A program made the position numbers and the translations under genes. The notes beneath the pieces are model-generated. The model was not told the origin of the DNA, made no database searches, and worked only from the letters and a program-made list of their open reading frames with translations. DNA of 64,000 nucleotides from G965205725 sp965205725 (lineage in GTDB: Bacteria > Pseudomonadota > Gammaproteobacteria > Pseudomonadales > Halieaceae), in the NCBI GenBank assembly GCA_965205725.1, contig OZ242189.1:1364001-1428000 (forward strand), read 5' to 3'. This document shows, piece after piece, positions 8,065 through 14,716 of this stretch (its first letter is position 1; every line of letters starts with the position of its first letter).

Positions 8065-8916
8065 ATGTCTTTGCAACAGGCTCTTCAAGAATTTCTAGCG
8101 GATTGGCAGGCGGATCTGTCCCCCGACTGGAGGCTTATCCTGCATGACATCGAACTCGCCTTCGATGCCGTGGACTGTGAACTGGAGCTGCATCCCTGGG
8201 AGCCGATCTTTCCATCACGGCGCGGTTTTTCATTGCCGGGAGAGCCTTCTGGTGCTCATCTGTTGCGAGCCTTCGACGACTTGCCTCCAGATGCAGTGCG
8301 TTGTGTTGTAATGGGCCAGGACCCTTACCCAGACATCTCATTTTCTACCGGACGAGCCTTCGAGGTGGGCAAGTATCAAAGCTGGAGCGGCTTGAGTGAA
8401 ATGCCCTCAAGCAGTATGCGCAGTCTGATCCAGTGCATTTATGCGCTGCGTTCGGGGCAGCCTCATTATGCAGACGCCAGCACCGCCTGGCCTGAAACTT
8501 TGCAGGCCATCGAAGACCCTGGCAATGGCTTTCCAGCAACGGACACATTGGCCCAGGAGTGGGTTGAGCAAGGCGTACTGTTGCTCAATGCCAGCCTGAC
8601 CATAAGCCGTTTTGCGGTGCTGGGCGACCCGCATCAGATACGCGGCCATCTGCCCCTGTGGCAGCCTGTCATGGCGCACCTGATCCGCTATTTCGCCAGT
8701 GAGTCCGAACAGCCGGTAGTTTTCCTCCTGTGTGGCGAGTCTGCCCGGCAAGCGGCCATTGCCAGCGGCATTGTCGAGCCGGGCAATATAGACCAGCACC
8801 CGTTGCTGGTTACGTCCCCACATCCGGCCGCAGGGGATGCTTTCCTGCGCCTAAACCCCTTTGACCAGTGCAACCAAAAGCTGCTGGCAGTGCAGTGCAG
8901 GCCTATCCGCTGGTGA
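8065..8916 (+). CDS. ung: Divergent uracil-DNA glycosylase (family 1-like)
   Basis: A 283-residue protein with the order of motifs of family 1 UDG: VVMGQDPYP (catalytic water-activating Asp), EQGVLLLNASLTIS, PVVFLLCGESA and a His-containing SPHPAAGDAFLRLNPF in place of the usual HPSPLS loop. It removes uracil from DNA if active. The canonical GQDPYH has become GQDPYP and the HPSPLSA minor-groove loop is rewritten, so specificity may differ. The protein is longer than E. coli Ung (229). ATG 8065 with AAAGG 8 nt upstream is preferred over the GTG at 8059. Confidence 0.72.
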   Translation: MSLQQALQEFLADWQADLSPDWRLILHDIELAFDAVDCELELHPWEPIFPSRRGFSLPGEPSGAHLLRAFDDLPPDAVRCVVMGQDPYPDISFSTGRAFEVGKYQSWSGLSEMPSSSMRSLIQCIYALRSGQPHYADASTAWPETLQAIEDPGNGFPATDTLAQEWVEQGVLLLNASLTISRFAVLGDPHQIRGHLPLWQPVMAHLIRYFASESEQPVVFLLCGESARQAAIASGIVEPGNIDQHPLLVTSPHPAAGDAFLRLNPFDQCNQKLLAVQCRPIRW

Positions 8917-9202
8917 GCCCGGCCTTGTTGGCATTGTGTTGCAGCCCTGTTCCAGTGAAATTAGCAGCCCCAACCCCCCGGATAGAAACCCCTAAAGCGC
9001 AGCAAGCCCTGGCTGTATACTGGTTAGCGGGAAAACCCTCCATCGCCCACTGGCCGCACAGCTCAAGGCGTATGACTATTCTATCCTACACACTCGATAC
9101 AACGAACGATTGACTCACCTCTTTGGAGATTGGCTCAGGCGGGTGGAAGGCAATCTGACGTTTATCCAACAGTGTCGACAGTCGTTGTCGGAAAGTGAAT
9201 CG
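8917..9202. other. Gap without a convincing gene
   Basis: No recognisable gene. One frame stays open from about 8993 to 9238 on the plus strand without a usable start codon and encodes a Leu/Arg-rich stretch. It could be the tail of a lost gene, but I recognise no family. It runs into the 3' end of the lytic transglycosylase. Confidence 0.4.
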
Positions 9203-11104
9203 TTAATAAAACGGTATACGCTCAACATCGTTCAATAGACGAGCCTGCCTGTTTGAAAATGCGTTATAGAGCACGTTATAGGCCAGCACAGCCTGCACGT
9301 ATTCCCTGGTTTCCCGAAAAGGGATCGACGCCACCCAGCGATACACATCCATGCTGCGCTCCTTGCTCCGCCAGGACTTAACCCGCTGGGGGCCGGCATT
9401 GTAGGCGGCCAGGGTAAGCACTCGGTTGCCCTGGTATTGATCCAATAACTGCCGATAGTAAGCACTGCCAAGGCTGACATTACTGGCTACGTCGTATAGA
9501 TTCCGGGTCAACTGCGGCTGGCCCAAACGACGAGCCACTGCTTTTGCTGTGTACGGCATTAGCTGCATCAGTCCTTTCGCGCCCACCGGGGAGCGCGCCG
9601 CTGGAAAGAAGGCGCTTTCCCGGCGGCTGATAGCCATCAGCTCGGTATCAGCGACCCCGCGCTGACTCGCGTAGTGGCTAAATACGTTTTGATAAGGGCG
9701 CGGGAAACGCAACTCCAAACGGTCCCAGGCTTCAGCGTGGTTGGCTGCGTCAATTCCCAGCCGATACCAACCAGAAGCAATGGCGTGTCGCGCTAAATGC
9801 TCTTTGCGGGTGATATCCAGTTGCGACAGCATGTAACTCCACTCCGATTGCGCGAGATGCAACTGCTTGTGATGGATAAGCTCAGTGGTACGCAATACAC
9901 CTCCATGCCCCAATAATTCAGTGTTTGCCGAGGTTTGCAGAGGCCGGTGATTGAGCGCATAGGCCTGCCCTACTCGCTCGGCTGAGATAAAACCGTAATA
10001 GTCTCTTTCACTGGCAAGCGCCTGCCACAGGCGTACAGCCTCGTTTGTCTTTCCCATTTCCTGTAAGGCAAAGGCTTTCCAGTACCGCCAGGCCGCGCTC
10101 TGTTGCCGCTGCACGCTTAAGCCGGGCTGCAAATACAGGTAATCAGCCCAGTCTCCATCGGCAACGGCCCAGCGCAGGCGCCGCTCCAGCAATTTATCAT
10201 CACTGCGGGTCACCAAATAATTATCAAGCCATTGCTTATGGGCGTTTTTTTTGCGCAATAGTATGTAGTAGGCCAGAGCATCCTGGATTTGCAGCAACTG
10301 CTCGGCGTTGAAGCTATAACGAGTCTGGTAACTTTTCCAGAGACGCATCGCGTAATCAATGTCTACTCTGCTTAAACGCGGGAAGCTGTGGCTCACAATA
10401 TCCAGCGCATGGCGCTCGCCCACTGGTAACCGTTTAGACTGTGACAACCTCGCAGGATAGCGATACATCACCATCATGGTCTCCACCCAGGGTTGCAAGG
10501 CTCCACTGCCCAGGCGCCCGACATACTGGGCCAAACCGCCCTGGCGCTGGTCTACCGACTTCATCATTCTCGACCAGATCAATTCATCATCCAACTGGCC
10601 GTCCGCGATCCACGCTTTAAATAGCGGGTCACAGGCTTTGGGGCGAGATTCCCCGTGATTCCACAAATGGCGTGCGCCAGCCCAGGCAGCATCCTTATTG
10701 CCTTTTCCATACTGGGCGCGGTGGTAATAGCATTGCAACTCAACAGCCCTTGGCAAGCTGGCGGCAACCGCAAGAAAATCACTCCAGCGCCGGTCTCTGC
10801 CAGCGCGGCGCAGATATTTGTCCTTAAAACGCAACCGCAGAGGCGTGTGCTTACTCTCTGCCATAAACCGCAGGGCTTCGTCGCCATCGACCTGGCGCAG
10901 TCTGGACTCCAGCAAATAGTAATCCAGATAAATATCCAGGGGATAACCATCGAGCTGGTTGCGCAGTTGCTCAACATCCTGCAAACGATTGCGATCAAGC
11001 GCTTGCTTTGCCTGCGCATAGAGTTGGCGATTTTGCGGGGAAACATCGGCGCCAGCCATGACTGGCAGTATCAAAAGAATCAGAATCCAGCCAGATAATG
11101 TCAC
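9203..11104 (-). CDS. slt: Soluble lytic murein transglycosylase, Slt70 type
   Basis: Cleaves the MurNAc-GlcNAc bond in peptidoglycan with anhydro-product formation, in the periplasm. From GTG 11104 it is 633 residues, close to Slt70 (about 645). It has a hydrophobic export segment SGWILILLILPVMAGA, a long helical superhelix domain, and a C-terminal catalytic domain with ISRRESAFFPAARSPVGAKG (catalytic Glu), GLMQLMPYTA and LAAYNAGPQRV. The same frame stays open upstream to a TTG at 11437 because a 139-bp MITE plus its 5-bp target duplication (48 codons) inserted in frame immediately upstream. The MITE end places AGAGG about 5 nt before GTG 11104. The true start is therefore uncertain. Confidence 0.88.
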   Translation of the reverse strand: MTLSGWILILLILPVMAGADVSPQNRQLYAQAKQALDRNRLQDVEQLRNQLDGYPLDIYLDYYLLESRLRQVDGDEALRFMAESKHTPLRLRFKDKYLRRAGRDRRWSDFLAVAASLPRAVELQCYYHRAQYGKGNKDAAWAGARHLWNHGESRPKACDPLFKAWIADGQLDDELIWSRMMKSVDQRQGGLAQYVGRLGSGALQPWVETMMVMYRYPARLSQSKRLPVGERHALDIVSHSFPRLSRVDIDYAMRLWKSYQTRYSFNAEQLLQIQDALAYYILLRKKNAHKQWLDNYLVTRSDDKLLERRLRWAVADGDWADYLYLQPGLSVQRQQSAAWRYWKAFALQEMGKTNEAVRLWQALASERDYYGFISAERVGQAYALNHRPLQTSANTELLGHGGVLRTTELIHHKQLHLAQSEWSYMLSQLDITRKEHLARHAIASGWYRLGIDAANHAEAWDRLELRFPRPYQNVFSHYASQRGVADTELMAISRRESAFFPAARSPVGAKGLMQLMPYTAKAVARRLGQPQLTRNLYDVASNVSLGSAYYRQLLDQYQGNRVLTLAAYNAGPQRVKSWRSKERSMDVYRWVASIPFRETREYVQAVLAYNVLYNAFSNRQARLLNDVERIPFY

Positions 11105-11105
11105 T

Positions 11106-11244
11106 GAGACCTCTGCATAACGTAGCGAGTGAAGCCAAGTCGAGGCAAAAAAAGGCGCAAAAGCGGAGTTTACTGGTGTAAATGAGCATTTTAAGCCTTT
11201 TTTTAACGATGGATTGGCAAGTGTAGTCGTTATGCTGAGGTCTC
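11106..11244. mobile_element. MITE copy 1 (139 bp, TSD TCACT)
   Basis: The terminal inverted repeats GAGACCTCTGCATAACG and its near-perfect complement CGTTATGCTGAGGTCTC bound 139 bp. TCACT occurs immediately on both sides (11101-11105 and 11245-11249), a 5-bp target duplication. Internal sequence (AGGCAAAAA, GAGTTTA, GTAAATGA) is distantly similar to the other three copies in this window. No coding capacity for a transposase, so it must be mobilised in trans. The insertion is in frame with the slt reading frame. Confidence 0.85.
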
Positions 11245-11491
11245 TCACTGTCGGTCCGCAGCTAATAAAGTTAAAGGCATAGACTGCAATGCTCACCAGC
11301 CGTTCACAAGAGATGCCATCTAAAGCAGGCTCTGCATCCCGTTTTGCCTCATCTATAAAGAATTCATCCGCCTGGTTATCGGCATCAGCGTTGTTTTTTT
11401 CTTTTGCACACTGCTCATTGCGGGCGTTTAACTGCAAAAACTGACTAATGTCTACCTCCCCTCGCTGCGAGCGGTTAAGCCCGACAGACGG

Positions 11492-11821
11492 CTAGTGTGG
11501 ACGGTGCTCACCAGGCTCATAGTAACTTCCCCTAAAAGCCCCAAATATCGCCATCACCTGCGGATGCCTCACCGGTTTACCACTGTCGTCAAGCAACAGA
11601 TTCTGCTCGGAGACATAGGCGGTATATGCGTGCTGTTCGTCCTCAGCCAGCAAGTGATAGAACGGCTGATCCTTATTGGGGCGTATTTCCTCAGGTATTG
11701 ATAACCACCATTCCTCGGTGTTATCGAAGGTGGGGTCAACGTCATAGATCACCCCGCGAAACGAATAGAGGCGGTGATGCACTATTTGCCCTATAGAAAA
11801 ACGGGCTTTGCGCTCAATCAT
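11492..11821 (-). CDS. hspQ: Heat-shock protein HspQ (YccV-like)
   Basis: A 109-residue cytoplasmic protein matching HspQ: FSIGQIVHHRLYSFRGVIYDVDP at the N terminus (key residues GQ-V-H---FRGV--D-DP), then DQPFYHLLAEDE and AYVSEQNLLLDDSGKPVRHP. HspQ binds hemimethylated DNA in vitro and acts as a specificity factor for Lon in enterobacteria. Length and motif order are normal for the family. It precedes slt on the minus strand, separated by about 390 bp that include the MITE and a long leader. Confidence 0.93.
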   Translation of the reverse strand: MIERKARFSIGQIVHHRLYSFRGVIYDVDPTFDNTEEWWLSIPEEIRPNKDQPFYHLLAEDEQHAYTAYVSEQNLLLDDSGKPVRHPQVMAIFGAFRGSYYEPGEHRPH

Positions 11822-12002
11822 TTAGGAAGCTCCAGGTTATCATCCGGTGAGCATACTGGCTGAAGCGCTGAATTTCACCCCTTGGTGTATTTGCCATAGG
11901 CCGGGTTGCGGGGAATAATCCTCCCTTTTGGAATTGCGCGAGGTCTTCCGGCCCCAACTCAGTCAATGTCCAACCCGCAGGGTGCCAACGAGGGTGCCGA
12001 AA

Positions 12003-12062
12003 GGCTTGCCAGAATCAACAACCGGCTATGAACGGGCCGAGTGCCACACCGTTATCCGCCCG
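12003..12062. repeat. 60-bp repeat, left copy (second copy overlaps the tRNA-Arg 5' end)
   Basis: Matches 21740-21799 at 54 of 60 positions in the same orientation. The copy at 21740 covers the immediate upstream region of tRNA-Arg plus its first seven bases, so this left copy is a tRNA promoter/5' end without the tRNA. Together the copies bracket the 9.7-kb accessory island. The homology continues a few bases further left (CCGAAAGG) with a 20-bp gap. The surrounding 11822-12140 holds no gene. Confidence 0.75.
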
Positions 12063-12319
12063 AGTATTTGACCCCAAAAAATAACTGTTTTATGATTTTC
12101 CGGGTTTTGTGGCGCAAGCCCAACCACCAACCCAATTATGAGCGCGCATTTGGCTACTACCCCAACCCCAACCATCACCACGGGTACTCATAATGAAGGC
12201 TATTTCTACTCCGGTTATTTCTATTGGCAGGGCGTTTTGGGGGCTGGGTACGCCTTACTGCCGGGAGCGAAGGTATATGGTATCCTGCAACCCTATCGAT
12301 AACCTGAGAGGTACGACCA

Positions 12320-12850
12320 ATGTCGGGTGAAATACTGACCACCATCATAACGATTTTGAGCATTTTTGGTTTCATGTACAGACAAACAGCCCTGTTGTCA
12401 GCAGAGACAAAGGAAGTTCGTACAGAGATAAAGGAAGTTCGTGCAGAGATAAAGGAAGTTCGTGCGGAGTTCAAGGATGTACGCGCAGACATAGCGGCTG
12501 TCAATGAGCGGTTGTCAGCAGACATAGCGGCTGTCAATGAGCGGCTGTCGGCGGAGATAAAGGAAGTCCGTGCGGACATAGCGGCTGTCGATGAGCGGCT
12601 ATCCGCGGAGATAAAGGAAGTCCGTGGGGACATAGCGGCTGTCAATGAGCGGTTGTCAGCGGAGATAGCGGCTGTCGATAAGCGGCAATCTGAGCGGCTG
12701 TCGGCAGAGATAAAGGAAGTCCGTGGGGATATAGCGGCTGTCAATGAGCGGTTGTCACACACTGATGGTCTGGTCGAAGGGCTTTCAAGGGCGCTGTTGA
12801 GCGCACAGGCGCCAGCGCAAACACTGCCACAAACTCAGGCGCAGGCATAA
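12320..12850 (+). CDS. Membrane-anchored coiled-coil protein, copy 1 (176 aa)
   Basis: I do not recognise a named family. One N-terminal membrane helix (residues about 5-20, ILTTIITILSIFGFMY) is followed by about 120 residues of coiled coil built from alternating 7-residue (AEIKEVR) and 11-residue (ADIAAVNERLS) units, then a conserved tail LSHTDGLVEGLSRALL and a Gln/Ala/Pro-rich end. The helix places it in the inner membrane with a long rod on one side. GAGAGGT lies 7 nt before the ATG. The 54-bp DNA repeat behind the 18-residue pair is nearly identical between units, so length can change by slippage. The same family occurs at 61743-62108 beside an integrase. Confidence 0.8.
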   Translation: MSGEILTTIITILSIFGFMYRQTALLSAETKEVRTEIKEVRAEIKEVRAEFKDVRADIAAVNERLSADIAAVNERLSAEIKEVRADIAAVDERLSAEIKEVRGDIAAVNERLSAEIAAVDKRQSERLSAEIKEVRGDIAAVNERLSHTDGLVEGLSRALLSAQAPAQTLPQTQAQA

Positions 12851-13127
12851 CCCCAACCATCCACGGGTACTCATAATAAACGCATTTTCTACTCCGGTTA
12901 TTTCTATTCCCAGGCGGCTTGGGGGGCTGGCGGGGCGGGGAGCGCGCAAGCGCGCATTTGGCTACTACCCCAACCCCAACCATCACCACGGGTACTCATA
13001 ATGAAGGCTATTTCTACTCCGGTTATTTCTATTGGCAGGGCGTTTTGGGGGCTGGGTACGCCTTACTGCCGGGAGCGAAGGTATATGGTATCCTGCAACC
13101 CTATCGATAACCTGAGAGGTACAACCA

Positions 13128-13541
13128 ATGTCGGGTGAAATACTGACCACCATCATAACGATTTTGAGCATTTTTGGTTTCATGTACAGACAAACAGCCC
13201 TGTTGTCAGCAGAGACAAAGGGAGTTCGTGCGGAGATGAAGGAATTTCGTGCGGAAGTTCATGGGGAGTTCAAGGAAGTACGCGCAGATATAGCGGCTGT
13301 CGATAAGCGGTTGTCAGCAGACATAGCGGCTGTCAATGAGCGGTTGTCAGCGGAGATAGCGGCTGTCGATAAGCGGCAATCTGAGCGGCTGTCGGCAGAG
13401 ATAAAGGAAGTCCGTGGGGATATAGCGGCTGTCAATGAGCGGTTGTCGCACACTGATGGTCTGGTCGAAGGGCTTTCAAGGGCGCTGTTGAGCGCACAGG
13501 CGCCAGCGCAAACACTGCCACAAACTCAGGCGCAGGCATAA
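13128..13541 (+). CDS. Membrane-anchored coiled-coil protein, copy 2 (137 aa)
   Basis: The first 33 residues are almost the same as copy 1 and the last 60 are the same. It differs by a diverged segment after the membrane helix (KGVRAEMKEFRAEVHGEFKE) and by fewer 7+11 units, making it 39 residues shorter. Membrane helix, ribosome-binding site and tail motif HTDGLVEGLSRALL are as in copy 1. The uniform tail and variable rod suggest the ends are under selection while the rod length drifts. Confidence 0.8.
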   Translation: MSGEILTTIITILSIFGFMYRQTALLSAETKGVRAEMKEFRAEVHGEFKEVRADIAAVDKRLSADIAAVNERLSAEIAAVDKRQSERLSAEIKEVRGDIAAVNERLSHTDGLVEGLSRALLSAQAPAQTLPQTQAQA

Positions 13542-13818
13542 CCCCAACCATCCACGGGTACTCATAATAAACGCATTTTCTACTCCGGTTATTTCTATTC
13601 CCAGGCGGCTTGGGGGGCTGGCGGGGCGGGGAGCGCGCAAGCGCGCATTTGGCTACTACCCCAACCCCAACCATCACCACGGGTACTCATAATGAAGGCT
13701 ATTTCTACTCCGGTTATTTCTATTGGCAGGGCGTTTTGGGGGCTGGGTACGCCTTACTGCCGGGAGCGAAGGTATATGGTATCCTGCAACCCTATCGATA
13801 ACCTGAGAGGTACGACCA

Positions 13819-14187
13819 ATGTCGGGTGAAATACTGACCACCATCATAACGATTTTGAGCATTTTTGGTTTCATGTACAGACAAACAGCCCTGTTGTCAG
13901 CAGAGACAAAGGGAGTTCGTGCGGAGATGAAGGAATTTCGTGCGGAAGCTCATGGGGAGTTCAAGGAAGTTCGCGCAGAGATAGCGGCTGTCAATGAGCG
14001 GTTGTCAGCGGAGATAGCGGCTGTCGATAAGCGGCAATCTGAGCGGCTGTCGGCAGAGATAAAGGAAGTCCGTGGAGATATAGCGGCTGTCAATGAGCGG
14101 TTGTCACACACTGATGGTTTGGTCGAAGGGCTTTCAAGGGCGCTGTTGAGCGCGCAGGCGCTGCCACAAACCCAGGCGCAGGCATGA
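13819..14187 (+). CDS. Membrane-anchored coiled-coil protein, copy 3 (122 aa)
   Basis: The shortest tandem copy, with the same membrane helix and GAGAGGT ribosome-binding site as the others. It shares the EMKEFRAEAHGEFKEVRAE segment with copy 2 but lacks one further 15-residue stretch and the APAQT part of the tail. It ends LSAQALPQTQAQA. After it the repeat unit decays: the downstream motif is degenerate at about 14240. No enzyme motif is present, and a structural or scaffolding role is only a guess. Confidence 0.78.
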   Translation: MSGEILTTIITILSIFGFMYRQTALLSAETKGVRAEMKEFRAEAHGEFKEVRAEIAAVNERLSAEIAAVDKRQSERLSAEIKEVRGDIAAVNERLSHTDGLVEGLSRALLSAQALPQTQAQA

Positions 14188-14325
14188 CCACAAACACTAA
14201 CCCAACCCCAACCATCTACGGGTACTGATATGAACGCATTTTCTACTTTGGTTTATCCGCCCGAGTATTGTCATGGTTCAGATACCTATGAGACTTTTGG
14301 ACGATTGTTATTGCGCCTGTGGAGT

Positions 14326-14352
14326 GGTGGGTAAGTCGTAGACTTATCCACC
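14326..14352. repeat. 12-bp inverted repeat (hairpin) after the coiled-coil array
   Basis: GGTGGGTAAGTC, a 3-nt loop GTA, then GACTTATCCACC, with one mismatch. There is no T-tract, so it is not a standard terminator on either strand. It lies in the gene-free stretch 14188-14716 between the coiled-coil array and the large surface protein. The right arm contains TTATCCACC, which resembles a DnaA box by one base, but no cluster of such boxes is present. Confidence 0.5.
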
Positions 14353-14440
14353 CAATCCACAGGTCATGATCCCCGGATTTCTAAGAATCGGGTCGCTTGT
14401 GAGTGATTAAATCCACACAGAAGACGACCCGATGCAGGGC

Positions 14441-14532
14441 AGATGCAGAGCAAAAGCCTGCGCATCAAGCCATACCGAAGCTGGCCGATTTGTCTCACAG
14501 GTACTGAACCCGCACAAACCATTGACAAACAG
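14441..14532 (+). repeat. About 90-bp repeat shared with the integrative element, copy 1
   Basis: Matches the reverse complement of 60573-60661 over the whole length with a few changes. The core is CCGAAGCTGGCCGATTTG, continued by TCTCACAGGTACTGAACCCG. A third, shorter copy is at 21551-21611. In both the island and the 60-kb element the repeat lies downstream of the coiled-coil gene or genes, in the same relative orientation. It is therefore a candidate recombinase-binding or element-end sequence. Confidence 0.75.
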
Positions 14533-14617
14533 TCATCCACTTAGTAGGTTTACCCAAATCCTGCAAAGCGGGTTCTCCTGCCCTTGGCCCTGACCCCTGA
14601 TCCCTGACCCCTGACAA

Positions 14618-14690
14618 GAGCAAGAACAAGAACAAGAACAAAAACTAGAACAAGAACTAGAACAAGAACTAGAACAAGAACTAAAAAGCC
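14618..14690. repeat. AAGAAC/TAGAAC microsatellite
   Basis: Six-base units AAGAAC and then twelve-base units of AAGAAC plus TAGAAC run for about 70 bp, ending just before the ribosome-binding site of the large surface-protein gene. Such a tract can change length by slippage and sits where it could alter expression, although no promoter elements can be assigned. Confidence 0.75.
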
Positions 14691-14716
14691 GCAGCTTGAA
14701 ACCCATAGGGAACAGC

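Larger units (their letters stand above)
12141..14248 (+). repeat. Three tandem copies of a coiled-coil gene cassette
   Basis: Units start at 12141, 12949 and 13640 with AGCGCGCATTTGG. The spacing is 808 and 691 bp, and the difference of 117 bp is entirely the longer coiled coil of the first gene (39 codons). Each unit has a near-identical leader of about 180 bp, one gene and a short spacer. The motif TTCTACTCCGG followed by TTATTTCTATT recurs at 12204, 12887, 13012, 13578 and 13703. Near-identity between leaders implies recent duplication or gene conversion. Confidence 0.92.

Noticed and set aside
8868..9113. A small gene after ung
   Set aside because: It overlaps the ung 3' end in another frame, has no ribosome-binding site and shows no recognisable family.
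12919..13110. A 63-residue gene in each cassette leader (also 13610-13801)
   Set aside because: The frame is carried by the repeated leader, is absent in full from unit 1, and has no good ribosome-binding site.
14342..14352. A replication origin or DnaA site
   Set aside because: Only one imperfect TTATCCACA-like word is present, and it is part of a hairpin.
14618..14690. A coding role for the AAGAAC microsatellite
   Set aside because: On the minus strand it reads as runs of Ser/Cys or Leu/Val only, which is low complexity.
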